NCBI GenBank assembly: GCA_050183765.1 | Contig: JBFXAZ010000012.1 | Location: forward strand, 1 to 64,000 | Length of the DNA: 64,000 bases | Source: JAFAZJ01 sp050183765 | Lineage (GTDB): Bacteria > Pseudomonadota > Alphaproteobacteria > Reyranellales > Reyranellaceae | Direction of reading: 5' to 3' | Shown: piece after piece, positions 54,379 through 62,554 of the stretch | Layout: the number at the start of each line of letters is the position of its first letter | Position numbering within the stretch: position 1 is the stretch's first letter | Notes under the pieces: generated by a model | Told to the model about the DNA's origin: nothing | What the model saw: only the letters and a program-made list of their open reading frames with translations | Databases searched by the model: none | Program-made: the position numbers and the translations under genes

Positions 54379-55061
54379 TGAGGACCTTGCGCGCGCTCGC
54401 CGCCTTGCTCTGCTATCCGACGCAGGACCTGATCGGCGCCACCAACGAGATCCGCACCGCGATCGACCGCGAAGCGCTGCTGCCCAAGGCCGAGCGCCGG
54501 TCGCTGGAGCGGCTGGTCGGCGAGCTCGAGAGCGGCGATCTCTACGACCTGCAGGAACGGTACGGCCTGCTGTTCGACCGTACGCGCTCGCTGTCGCTGC
54601 ATCTCTTCGAGCACGTGCACGGCGAGAGTCGCGATCGCGGCCAGGCGATGGTCGACCTGCTCAAGCTCTACGAGGAGAGCGGCTATTCGCCGGTCGCCAG
54701 CGAGCTGCCGGACTTCCTGCCGCTGTTCCTGGAGTACGCCTCGACGCAGGCGCCGAAAGCGGCGATCGAGCTGGTCGGCCAGCCGGCCAACGTCATTGCG
54801 GCGCTGCGTGAGCGCCTCGCCAAGCGCTCGTCGTCCTACGAAGCGGTGATGGCGGCACTGCTGGCGCTGTCGCGCGCCAAGCTCGACGAGGCCGCGCTGG
54901 CGGCATTGCGTGCCGAGCCCGACCCCGAACCCGACGATCTCGAAGCGCTCGACGCGGCCTGGGTCGACCAGGAAGTGACCTTCGGCCCCGGCTCGGCTGC
55001 GGTGGCGAGCTGTCCGGTCGACCGCATGGCCACCCGCCTGCGCGCCGCGATGGCGGAGTGA
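54378..55061 (+). CDS. narJ: Nitrate reductase molybdenum cofactor assembly chaperone NarJ
   Basis: 227 residues. Typical NarJ features are the N-terminal ALAALLCYPTQDLI, LQERYGLLFDRTRSLSLHLFEHVHGESRDRGQAMVDLL split over two helices, SELPDFLPLFLEYAST and a C-terminal acidic/Ala-rich region. NarJ holds NarG until the cofactor is inserted. The start overlaps the narH stop by one base. A palindromic repeat follows the gene. Confidence 0.93.
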   Translation: MRTLRALAALLCYPTQDLIGATNEIRTAIDREALLPKAERRSLERLVGELESGDLYDLQERYGLLFDRTRSLSLHLFEHVHGESRDRGQAMVDLLKLYEESGYSPVASELPDFLPLFLEYASTQAPKAAIELVGQPANVIAALRERLAKRSSSYEAVMAALLALSRAKLDEAALAALRAEPDPEPDDLEALDAAWVDQEVTFGPGSAAVASCPVDRMATRLRAAMAE

Positions 55062-55091
55062 GGGGCGATGTGCCGGTTTGACCTGTCTTTG

Positions 55092-55215
55092 CCTTCCCCC
55101 GGAGGGGGAAGGTGCCCGAAGGGCGGAAGTGGGATGTCGAGGACGGACATGGAGCGCGTTGACACATCCCCCATCCGTCGCGCTTCGCGCGCCACCTTCC
55201 CCCTCCGGGGGAAGG
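55092..55215. repeat. Palindromic repeat element, copy C (narJ-narI gap)
   Basis: A 124-bp unit with terminal hairpins CCTTCCCCC / GGGGGAAGG (55092-55112 and 55195-55215) and the shared inner GTGCCCGAAGGGCGGAAG. It is a close relative of copy A. It fills most of the 200-base gap between narJ and narI, the only long gap inside the reductase genes. Confidence 0.85.
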
Positions 55216-55261
55216 TCATCGCATGTGATCTCGCTACGCCCTACGCCGAAGGAGTGGCGTC

Positions 55262-55969
55262 ATGAAGGACTACATCTTCCATCTGCTGTTCGTCTGGTAC
55301 CCGTACATCTGCCTGACGGTGTTCCTGCTCGGCAGCCTGATCCGCTTCGATCGCGAGCCCTATACCTGGAAGGCGAGCTCAAGCCAGATCCTGCGCAAGC
55401 GCCAGCTGCGCTGGGGCTCCAACCTGTTCCATGTCGGCATCCTGTTCCTGCTGCTGGGCCACACCGTCGGCCTGCTGACGCCGACCTCGGTCTACACCCT
55501 GCTGCTGAGCGTCGAGCAGAAGCAGATCATCGCCGTCACCGCCGGCGGTATTGCCGGCGTGATCTGCTTCGCGGGGCTGAGCATGCTGCTGCATCGCCGC
55601 CTGTTCGACGTGCGCATCCGGCGCACCAGCTCGGCGATGGACATCGCGATCCTGGCCTTGCTGTGGCTGCAGCTCGTGCTCGGCCTGCTGACTCTGCCGT
55701 TCTCGCTCGGCCATCGCGACGGCTCGGTGATGCTGGTCCTCTCGCACTGGGCGCAGGGCATCGTCGTCCTGCATCCGGTCGACGCCAAGACCCTGCAAGG
55801 CCTCGACTGGCCCTACCTGGTGCATCTGGTGCTGGGCATGACCTTGTTCCTCGTCTTCCCGTTCAGCCGGCTGGTCCATATCTGGTCGGCGCCGGTGTGG
55901 TATCTCGGCCGCCGCGGCTACCAGGTCGTGCGCAGCCGTGGCCCGCTGCCGGCACGGGGACGGCCATGA
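55262..55969 (+). CDS. narI: Respiratory nitrate reductase gamma subunit NarI
   Basis: 235 residues, five membrane helices. The b-heme ligands are visible in NLFHVGILFLLLGHTVGLL (two His) and in LVHLVLGMTLFLVFPFSRLVHIW (two His). The start LFVWYPYICLTVFLLGSLIRF is characteristic. NarI oxidises quinol on the periplasmic side and delivers electrons to NarH. The stop overlaps the next start (ATGA at 55966). Confidence 0.96.
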   Translation: MKDYIFHLLFVWYPYICLTVFLLGSLIRFDREPYTWKASSSQILRKRQLRWGSNLFHVGILFLLLGHTVGLLTPTSVYTLLLSVEQKQIIAVTAGGIAGVICFAGLSMLLHRRLFDVRIRRTSSAMDIAILALLWLQLVLGLLTLPFSLGHRDGSVMLVLSHWAQGIVVLHPVDAKTLQGLDWPYLVHLVLGMTLFLVFPFSRLVHIWSAPVWYLGRRGYQVVRSRGPLPARGRP

Positions 55970-56805
55970 GCACGGCCACGACCGCTCGACCGCGCCGCCG
56001 CTTCGCGCGGCCGGTGCCGGTCACCATCAACGGTGTCGCCATCGGCAGCGCCGACATCGTGCGCGAGACCCAGCACCATCCCTCGGCCGATCCCGACCAG
56101 GCCTGGGAACTGGCCGCGCGCGCGCTGGCGATCCGCGAATTGCTGAACCAGGAGGTCAAGCGCCTGGGAATCGTGGCGCAGCCGATCGTCGACGAGGACG
56201 GACGGACCGAAACCGATCAGGAGGCCCTCTATCGACAGTTGATCGAAAAGGAAGTGGTCGTGCCGTCAGCCGACGAGGCGAGCTGTCGGCGCTACTACGA
56301 GCGCAACATCAGGCGATTCCGTACGCCCGATCTCAGCGAAGCGGCGCATATCCTGCTCGCCGCTGCGCCCGGTGATGAGACCGCGCGCAGCCAGGCGCGC
56401 GAGACGGCGCGCGCGCTGATTGCGGCGCTGCGCGCGCGGCCTGAGGAGTTCGCCGCGCTGGCCGCGCAACACTCGGCCTGCCCGTCGGCTGGGCAGGGCG
56501 GCAATCTCGGACAGCTCTCGCCCGGCCAGACGGTGCCGGAGTTCGACACGGCGCTGCGCGGCATGACACCGGGCGCCGTTCACCCCGAGCCGGTGGAGAG
56601 CCGTTATGGCATCCACATCGTGCGACTCGACCGGCGCATCGAGGGACGCGATCTGCCCTTCGAGATGGTGCACACGCGCATCGCCGAGTACCTCGAGGAG
56701 AGCGTGCGCCGACGCGCGCTGCAGCAATACGTCTCGGTGCTGGCCGGCCGCGCCGTCGTGACCGGCGTCGACCTGGCGCCCGCCGCCGGGCCGCTGGTTC
56801 AGTAG
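55966..56805 (+). CDS. PpiC-type peptidyl-prolyl cis-trans isomerase (nar-associated)
   Basis: 279 residues. A helical N-terminal region (AARALAIRELLNQEVKRLGI) is followed by a parvulin domain, about residues 120-225: SEAAHILLAA, QHSACPSAGQGGNLGQLSPGQTVPEFDTAL and VESRYGIHIVRL. There is no signal peptide, so it acts in the cytoplasm, like NifM-type isomerases that help fold redox enzymes. A PpiC-type gene after narI is known from pseudomonad nar operons, which supports a role in reductase maturation. The start overlaps the narI stop. Confidence 0.87.
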   Translation: MSTATTARPRRRFARPVPVTINGVAIGSADIVRETQHHPSADPDQAWELAARALAIRELLNQEVKRLGIVAQPIVDEDGRTETDQEALYRQLIEKEVVVPSADEASCRRYYERNIRRFRTPDLSEAAHILLAAAPGDETARSQARETARALIAALRARPEEFAALAAQHSACPSAGQGGNLGQLSPGQTVPEFDTALRGMTPGAVHPEPVESRYGIHIVRLDRRIEGRDLPFEMVHTRIAEYLEESVRRRALQQYVSVLAGRAVVTGVDLAPAAGPLVQ

Positions 56806-56815
56806 GAGGCGGGCC

Positions 56816-57121
56816 ATGATGCTGGGGCAGGTGATCGAGCGGCTGGGCGACGAGGCCTTCGCCGCCGAGACACTGTTCGCGCTGGGCGATCTTGCGCTGC
56901 TGGCTCAGATCGACTCCGCGGCCACGGACTTCGGCGAGACGCCGGCCATCTATGCCGCCGGCGCCGCGCGTCGCTTCGCCAGCCATGCCTCCGACGACGA
57001 CTGGCTGGCGCTGATGACCGCGATGGAGCGTGCCGATGATCCCGGCGCGGCGTGCCTGAAACAGATGCTGACCTGGTCGCTGCGCCACGACGCGGCGCCC
57101 TGCGGCTGCAATCATGCCTGA
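56816..57121 (+). CDS. Nar-operon-associated protein of unknown function (101 aa)
   Basis: 101 residues, all-helical in appearance (VIERLGDEAFAAETLFALGDLALLAQ), ending in a possible metal or Fe-S ligand cluster, PCGCNHA, with another Cys at ACLKQML. AGGAGGCGGG precedes the ATG, ten bases after the PpiC gene, so it belongs to the nar operon. I do not recognise a named family. A role in nitrate reductase or NO handling is inferred from position. Confidence 0.7.
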   Translation: MMLGQVIERLGDEAFAAETLFALGDLALLAQIDSAATDFGETPAIYAAGAARRFASHASDDDWLALMTAMERADDPGAACLKQMLTWSLRHDAAPCGCNHA

Positions 57122-57136
57122 GCGTTGAGTCCCATC

Positions 57137-58297
57137 ATGACCGTGTTCAGCTATGGCTTTCGTACCTTCTTCCTCGCGGCCGGCGGCTTCGCCGCGCTGG
57201 CGATCCTGCTCTGGCTGCCGGTGTTTCTCGGCGAGGCCGCGCTGCCCGTGGCGCTGGCGCCGCGCGACTGGCACGCCCACGAGATGGTCTTCGGCTACGC
57301 TGCCGCGGCGATCGCCGGCTTCCTGCTCACCGCGATTCCCAACTGGACCGGGCGCAAGCCGGTGGCCGGCACGCCGCTGATGCTGCTCGCCGCGGCGTGG
57401 CTGGCGGGCCGCATCGGCATGGCGGTCTCAGACATGATCGGCCTGTACGCCGCGATGGCGCTGGACCTGCTGTTCCTGCCCTCGGTCGCGTTCGTCGCCG
57501 GACGTGAGATCCTCGCATCGGGCAACCGGCGCAACGTCAAGATCGTCGCCATTCTCGGCCTGCTGGTCGCGGCCAATGTCGCCTTCCATATCGAGGTGCT
57601 GCGCGTGGGCGTCGCCGATGTCGGTCTGCGGCTTGGCCTGGCAGTGGTGGTCGGGCTGATCGTGCTGATCGGCGGGCGCATCGTGCCCAACTTCACGCGC
57701 AACGCCCTGATGCGCCTGGGCCCCGGCCGCCTGCCGGGCCCGTTCAATCGCCTCGACATCGCCTGCATCGGCGTCTCGGTCGCGGCGCTGGCCGCCTGGG
57801 TGGCGGCGCCCGATTGGCCGGTGTCGGGCGGGCTGGTGCTCGCCGCCGGCCTGCTGCAGCTCGTGCGGCTGGCGCGCTGGGCGGGCGATCGTGCGCGCGG
57901 CGACTGGCTGGTGCTAGTCCTGCATATCGCCTACGCCTTCATCCCCATCGGCTTCCTGCTCGCCGCTGCGGCGGCGCTGACAACCGAGCCTCTGCAGGGC
58001 GCGGCCGCCCATGCCTGGGGCGTCGGCGGCGTCGGGCTGATGACCCTGGCGGTGATGACCCGCGCCACCCTGGGCCACACCGGCCGCGCGCTGGTGGCCT
58101 CACGCGGCACGGTGCTCGTCTACGGCCTCGCCCTGGCGGCCGCCATCGCCCGCGTCGGTGCGGCGATCGCTCCCTCGCTGGCGGTCGAGCTGCTGATCTT
58201 CGCCGCGATCGCCTGGTCGGCGGCCTTCGCCGGCTTCGCGGTGCTCTACGGGCCGATGATGGTGCGGCAGACCCCGGGCCGAAGGCCGGCGAGATGA
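57137..58297 (+). CDS. nnrS: NnrS family protein (heme/copper membrane protein, NO response)
   Basis: 386 residues from ATG 57137 (a TTG at 57125 is possible). About 12 membrane helices. NnrS motifs are FRTFFLAAGGFAALAILLW at the start, the DWHAHEMVFGY His pair near residue 45, FLLTAIPNWTGR, GGRIVPNFTRNAL and AHAWGVGGVGLMTLAVMTRATLGHTGR (several His). NnrS proteins relieve nitrosative stress linked to denitrification. Last gene of the operon, 15 bases after the 101-aa gene. Confidence 0.92.
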   Translation: MTVFSYGFRTFFLAAGGFAALAILLWLPVFLGEAALPVALAPRDWHAHEMVFGYAAAAIAGFLLTAIPNWTGRKPVAGTPLMLLAAAWLAGRIGMAVSDMIGLYAAMALDLLFLPSVAFVAGREILASGNRRNVKIVAILGLLVAANVAFHIEVLRVGVADVGLRLGLAVVVGLIVLIGGRIVPNFTRNALMRLGPGRLPGPFNRLDIACIGVSVAALAAWVAAPDWPVSGGLVLAAGLLQLVRLARWAGDRARGDWLVLVLHIAYAFIPIGFLLAAAAALTTEPLQGAAAHAWGVGGVGLMTLAVMTRATLGHTGRALVASRGTVLVYGLALAAAIARVGAAIAPSLAVELLIFAAIAWSAAFAGFAVLYGPMMVRQTPGRRPAR

Positions 58298-58412
58298 CTC
58301 TGATCCCGGGCTGGGGAGCGGCATCGCCATGCTTCTGCCGCATCGCGTGCCCTTAATCTCGTCCGGTCGCACCGGGGTGCGGGCACGGACGAGGAAGAGG
58401 GGGGAGCGCGTC

Positions 58413-58886
58413 ATGACCGCGAAGTCGAAGGTGTTCGCCGCCAGCCTGATGGCCATGCTGGGTCTGTCGGCCTGCGGCGATACCGCGGGCCAGCGGGCGG
58501 TGTCGGGCGGCGTGATCGGCGGCGCCAGCGGCGCGCTGGCCGGCCAGGCCCTCGGCCTCGGCCCGGTGACCGGCCTCGTGCTGGGCAGCCTGGGCGGGGC
58601 CGCGATCGGTGCCGCGACCACGCCGCAGTATCAGTCCCCCGCCGGCTACGGCGGCGGCTATCCCGCCGGTTACGGTGGCGGCTATCCCGCCGGTTACGGT
58701 GGCGGCAATCCCGGTGGCTACGGCGGCGGCTATCCGGCCGGTTATGGTGGCGGCGCTCCCGGTGGCTACGGCGGCGGCTATCCCGCCGGTTATGGTGGCG
58801 GCAATCCCGGTGGCTACGGTGGCGGCTATCCCGCCGGTTATGGCGGTGCTTATCCCGGCGGGTACGGCGGCGGCACTTATCGTTAG
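58413..58886 (+). CDS. Glycine-zipper lipoprotein with tandem Gly/Tyr octapeptide repeats
   Basis: 157 residues from ATG 58413 (GGGGGGAG upstream). Lipobox LGLSAC (Cys21), then the zipper GQRAVSGGVIGGASGALAG and GSLGGAAIGAATTPQ, nearly the same as the 44.9-kb paralogue. The mature C-terminus is ten copies of an eight-residue unit, GYGGGYPA or GYGGGNPG, ending GYGGGTYR. The repeats should be flexible and surface-exposed in the envelope. Function unknown. Confidence 0.75.
   Translation: MTAKSKVFAASLMAMLGLSACGDTAGQRAVSGGVIGGASGALAGQALGLGPVTGLVLGSLGGAAIGAATTPQYQSPAGYGGGYPAGYGGGYPAGYGGGNPGGYGGGYPAGYGGGAPGGYGGGYPAGYGGGNPGGYGGGYPAGYGGAYPGGYGGGTYR
58644..58883 (+). repeat. Ten tandem 24-bp coding repeats
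   Basis: Each unit encodes Gly-Tyr-Gly-Gly-(Gly/Ala)-X-X-X. Units alternate YPA with NPG or APG ends, suggesting that 48-bp pairs were duplicated by slippage or unequal exchange. The 44.9-kb paralogue has no such array. Confidence 0.9.
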
Positions 58887-58942
58887 CCATCGACGGGCCC
58901 CATTCGCCCGCCAGTGTCGCTCAATGGGCGAGGAAGGGCGGA

Positions 58943-59923
58943 CTATCCCGTCAGGTCCCTCAGCAGCGGCAACACCTCGGCGGCGACGCGCTCGATCTGG
59001 GCATCGCGCTGCTCGTACGGGCCGACAAGGTCGAGCACCAGGTGGCGCACGCCCGCGGCATGGAATGCGCGGATGCGTTCAGCGATCTCGGCCGGCGGGC
59101 CGAGCGCGGCGTAGCGCTGCGCCGCCTTGCGGAAGTCCATGGCGTAGCGGACGCTCAAGGTCTCGCTCGCCGCGTCGAGCGCCGTCTCGTAGGTGTCGTC
59201 CAGGCGCGTGAACAGCAGATGGCCGGTGCCGAAGCGCTCGATCCGGCGGTCAGCGGCCTCAGCCGCCTCGGCGATCGCGGCCAGGCTGGTGGCGTACATC
59301 TCGGGCGTCACGACGTAGGACATCCAGCCATCGGCCAGGCGCCCGGTGCGCCGGAGCGCGCCGGGCGAGCGGCCGCCGCACCAGATCGGCGGGCCGCCGG
59401 GCTGGCGTGCCGGCGGCTGCATGGCGAGCTCGGGGAAGGGGTAGAACGGGCCGTCATGCGACACGAGCTCGCCCGACCACAGCTTGCGCAGCACCCGGAT
59501 GGCTTCCGACAGGCGCGCGCCGCGCTCGCCGATCGGCACGCCGGCCAGCTGGTACTCGCGCGGGAACTCGCCGCCGACGCCGACCCCGAAGATCAGCCGC
59601 CCCTCGCTCAGGTGATCGAGCGTCGAGACCTGCTTGGCGACCGGCCCGGCATGGCGCAGCGGCAGGAGGTAGACGTTGGTGCCCAGCAGCAGCCGCCGGC
59701 TCGCCACCGCCGCCTGCGCCAGCTGCAGCAGCGGATCGAGGATCGGGATGGCGAACGAGATGTGGTCGCCGACCCACAGCGAATCGTAGCCGCTGCGATC
59801 GACCAGCTGCACCAGCTCGACCAGCTCCTCGATGCGCGGCAGCCAGGGGCCCGTCGCCGGCTCGGTGCGGCGGTGGATGGTCTGGATGCCGACCTTGAGG
59901 CGGGTGTCGAGCGGCAGCTTCAT
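58943..59923 (-). CDS. LLM-class (F420-like) flavin-dependent oxidoreductase
   Basis: 326 residues. The bacterial luciferase-like barrel is seen in ELVELVQLVDRSGYDSLWVGDHISF, LLLGTNVYLLPLRHAGPVAKQVSTLDHLSEGRLIFGVGVGGE (split by the usual turn), PREYQLAGVPIGERGARLSEAIRVLRKLW and GGPPIWCGGRSPGALRRTGRLADGW. The cofactor could be FMN or F420 and the substrate is unknown. A single gene on the minus strand, 34 bases downstream of the DUF2794 gene. Confidence 0.85.
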   Translation of the reverse strand: MKLPLDTRLKVGIQTIHRRTEPATGPWLPRIEELVELVQLVDRSGYDSLWVGDHISFAIPILDPLLQLAQAAVASRRLLLGTNVYLLPLRHAGPVAKQVSTLDHLSEGRLIFGVGVGGEFPREYQLAGVPIGERGARLSEAIRVLRKLWSGELVSHDGPFYPFPELAMQPPARQPGGPPIWCGGRSPGALRRTGRLADGWMSYVVTPEMYATSLAAIAEAAEAADRRIERFGTGHLLFTRLDDTYETALDAASETLSVRYAMDFRKAAQRYAALGPPAEIAERIRAFHAAGVRHLVLDLVGPYEQRDAQIERVAAEVLPLLRDLTG

Positions 59924-59957
59924 GCGGGTCTTAACGTGTTGATCTCACGAGCGAAGT

Positions 59958-60299
59958 CTAGCCGCCGGCGAGCACCCTGAGGCGCCGGTCGAAGATGCTC
60001 AGCACCGCCTCCAGATCGTCGCCCTGGGCCAGCCGGCGCGGGCCGGCGTAGACCGTCCACGGCGAGGTCCGCGCGCCGCCGCCGACTGCCTTGGCGATGG
60101 CGAACAGCGGCTGCTCGGCGGTATGGCGGAAGATCGAGAACAGCGCCATGCCGGGGCGGAAATCGATGGCGTAGTCGCGCCATTCGCCGGTCGCCACCCG
60201 GGCGCTGTACAACGCCAGAAGCTGACGCAGCTCGCGCCGGTCGAAGGTGACGACACGCCGCTTGGCACGGCTGTCGGGCAATCGCAGGAGATTGTCCAT
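59958..60299 (-). CDS. DUF2794 family protein
   Basis: 113 residues from ATG 60299. The conserved core is VTFDRRELRQLLALYSARVATGEWRDYAIDF (in two parts), ALFSIFRHTAEQPLFAIAK and DDLEAVLSIFDRRLRVL. This is the alphaproteobacterial DUF2794 family, function unknown and cytoplasmic. Its presence is a useful taxonomic hint. It is divergent from the YfgM-like gene. Confidence 0.85.
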   Translation of the reverse strand: MDNLLRLPDSRAKRRVVTFDRRELRQLLALYSARVATGEWRDYAIDFRPGMALFSIFRHTAEQPLFAIAKAVGGGARTSPWTVYAGPRRLAQGDDLEAVLSIFDRRLRVLAGG

Positions 60300-60406
60300 C
60301 GTTACCGAAAAATGTCGCAAAAACCCGGGCCGTGGTAAAGGCTTCCCGCACGGGCCGCGGCCGGCTAGAACGCCTGCCCCCGATCCCTCCAAACGCGGGT
60401 AACGGC

Positions 60407-61057
60407 GTGTCGGATATCTTCCAGGAAGTCGATGAGGCCCTGCGCGAGGACCGCGCCAAGGAATGGTGGCGGCGCTGGGGCACCACGGTCATCGCCGCCG
60501 CCGTGCTGCTGGTGGTGGCGATCGCGGCGTGGAACGGCTGGAACTGGTACCAGGCCAGCCAGCGCGGCAAGGCGGGCGACGCCTTCCAGGCGGCGCTGAC
60601 CCAGGCGGCCAACGACAAGCCCGGCGCCATCGCGGCGCTGGGGAAGATCTCGGCCGGCGGCGTGGCGCCCTACGACGAGCTGGCAAGGCTGCGCATCGCG
60701 CGGCTGAAGGCCGAGGCCGGCGACAAGGACGGCGCACAGGCGGCCTACGGCACGGCGGTGCAGGGCGCGCGCGACGCCGACGGCCGCGAGCTCGCCGTCC
60801 TGCTGCGCGCCATGCAGACCTTCGACACCGCCAAGCCCGAGGACCTCGCCAGCCAGCTGCAGCCGCTGACGGGCAAGGACCGGCCGTGGCGCGCGGTGGC
60901 GCTCGAGTTGCTGGCGGCGGTGGCGCTGAAGCAGAACGATCCGGCCAAGGCCAGGACACTGCTCACCGAGCTGCGCGAGGATTCGCAGGCGAGCCAGGTG
61001 CTGCGCGAGCGCGCCGGCGAGCTGTTGAGCGCCCTGGGCGAGCCGGCCGCGAAATGA
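60407..61057 (+). CDS. YfgM-like tail-anchored TPR protein (BamB partner)
   Basis: 216 residues from GTG 60407, chosen because family members start with SDIFQEVDE. One membrane helix (VIAAAVLLVVAIAAWNGW, about 32-50) is followed by a periplasmic TPR-like region (FQAALTQAANDKPGAI, RIARLKAEAGDKDGAQ, PAKARTLLTELRE). In enterobacteria YfgM associates with SecYEG and PpiD and passes proteins to periplasmic chaperones. The ATGA overlap with bamB repeats the common yfgM-bamB-der order. Confidence 0.87.
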   Translation: MSDIFQEVDEALREDRAKEWWRRWGTTVIAAAVLLVVAIAAWNGWNWYQASQRGKAGDAFQAALTQAANDKPGAIAALGKISAGGVAPYDELARLRIARLKAEAGDKDGAQAAYGTAVQGARDADGRELAVLLRAMQTFDTAKPEDLASQLQPLTGKDRPWRAVALELLAAVALKQNDPAKARTLLTELREDSQASQVLRERAGELLSALGEPAAK

Positions 61058-62370
61058 CGCGTTTCCTCGCGCTTGGCGCCATGCTGCTGGCGCTCTCGGC
61101 CTGCGACATGGTCAGCGACCTCTTCGCCAAGTCCAAGCCGCCGCTGCCGGGCGATCGCATCCCCGTGCTGAAGGGCGACGACGACGTCAAGCCCGACGCC
61201 GGCGGCGACGTCGTCCTGCCGCGCCCGGCGGTCAACGATTCGTGGCCGCAATCCGGCGGCTTCGCCAACTTCGCCATGCACCACCTCGAGATCGCCGACG
61301 CGCCGCGCGAGGTGTGGAGCGTCGATGTCGGCTCGGGCTCGAGCTCGGAGCGCCAGCTGCTGACGCCGCCGGTCGTCGCCAATGGCCGCGTCTTCGTCAA
61401 GGACGCGCTCAACACCGTCTCGGCCTACGAGGCGGCCACCGGCAAGCTCCTGTGGCGCGTGACGCTCAAGAGCAAGGGCGGCCGCGACGACAACGAGTTC
61501 GGCGGCGGGCTCGCCTGGTACGGCGGCCGGCTGTTCGTCACCACAGGTTTCGCCGACGTGATGGCGCTGAACCCCGACGACGGCGCCGAGATCTGGCGCC
61601 GCGCGGTGAGCGCGCCGGTGCGCGGCGCGCCCACGGTGTTCCAGGACCGCGTCTTCGCCATCACCATCGACAACAAGCTGCACGCCCTGGCCGCCGTCGA
61701 CGGTGCCGAGCTGTGGGAGTACAGCGCGCTCTCCGAAAACGCCGGCTTCCTCGCCGGCCCCAGCCCGGCGGCCTCGCAGGACTACGTCGTGGCGCCCTTC
61801 AGCTCGGGCGAGCTGGTCGGGCTGCGCCTCGACAGCGGCCGCCAGATCTGGAACGAGAGCCTGGTCACCCTGCGCCGCGGCGGCGTGCAGTCGCTCTCGG
61901 CCCTGGCCGATATCCGCGGCCGCCCGGTGATCGACCGCGGCAAGGTCCTGGCGATCGGCTCGGCCGGCCAGATCGCCGCCTTCGACCTGCGTTCGGGCGC
62001 GCGGCTGTGGGACCGGCCGATCAGCGGCTCGGGCACGCCCTGGGTCGCCGGCCGCTGGGTCTTCATCATCAGCGGCAACAACGAGATCGTCTGTCTCGAG
62101 CGCGAGGACGGCAAGGTGCGCTGGGTCACGCCGCTGACCTTCTATCGCGACGAGAAGCGGCGGCAGACGGCGATCTGGGTCGGCCCGGTGCTGGCCGGCG
62201 ACCGCCTGCTGATCGGCGGCGGCAACGGCGATCTGCTGGCGATCTCGCCCTATGACGGCCAGCCGATCGGCAAGATCTCGGTCGGCTCGCCGGTGCTCCT
62301 GGCGCCGGTGATCGCCGATCGCACGATCTACGTGCTGACCGATTCGGGCCGGCTGATCGCGCTGCGCTGA
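61054..62370 (+). CDS. bamB: Outer membrane assembly lipoprotein BamB
   Basis: 438 residues. A lipobox LALSAC (Cys17) follows a short signal peptide. Eight PQQ/WD-like blades are suggested by repeated segments such as AATGKLLWRVTLKSK, DDGAEIWRRAVS, VDGAELWEYSA, DSGRQIWNESLV, RSGARLWDRPI and EDGKVRWVTPL. BamB is the beta-propeller lipoprotein of the BAM complex that inserts outer-membrane proteins. It is translationally coupled to the YfgM-like gene and lies upstream of der. Confidence 0.93.
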   Translation: MTRFLALGAMLLALSACDMVSDLFAKSKPPLPGDRIPVLKGDDDVKPDAGGDVVLPRPAVNDSWPQSGGFANFAMHHLEIADAPREVWSVDVGSGSSSERQLLTPPVVANGRVFVKDALNTVSAYEAATGKLLWRVTLKSKGGRDDNEFGGGLAWYGGRLFVTTGFADVMALNPDDGAEIWRRAVSAPVRGAPTVFQDRVFAITIDNKLHALAAVDGAELWEYSALSENAGFLAGPSPAASQDYVVAPFSSGELVGLRLDSGRQIWNESLVTLRRGGVQSLSALADIRGRPVIDRGKVLAIGSAGQIAAFDLRSGARLWDRPISGSGTPWVAGRWVFIISGNNEIVCLEREDGKVRWVTPLTFYRDEKRRQTAIWVGPVLAGDRLLIGGGNGDLLAISPYDGQPIGKISVGSPVLLAPVIADRTIYVLTDSGRLIALR

Positions 62371-62384
62371 GCGCGGCCGGCGAA

Positions 62385-62497
62385 TGCTGTGGTTTGCTGT
62401 GGTGGAGCCGAGAACGCGCCCGGGCGCTGAGCGCCTGCCCCTGACGTCCGCCTCCGGCCGGGCGACCGGATTGCTGTGGTTTGCTGTGGTCGAGCCG
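62385..62497 (+). repeat. Pair of direct repeats downstream of bamB
   Basis: The 26-base unit at 62385-62410 recurs at 62472-62497 with one mismatch near its end. Each unit is itself two copies of TTGCTGTGGT followed by GAGCCG (the first T of the first unit is A). No coding function is seen. Together with the palindromic repeat copy D and short spacers these occupy the 425-base bamB-der gap. Confidence 0.7.
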
Positions 62498-62554
62498 GTT
62501 GCAGTCGCTGGCGCCAGCCTACGCCCCAGATTGCCATGGTTGCATCAGAATCAT

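Noticed and set aside
58644..58883. Possible CRISPR-like regular repeat
   Set aside because: The 24-bp units are contiguous, have no spacers, and are in frame within a lipoprotein gene.
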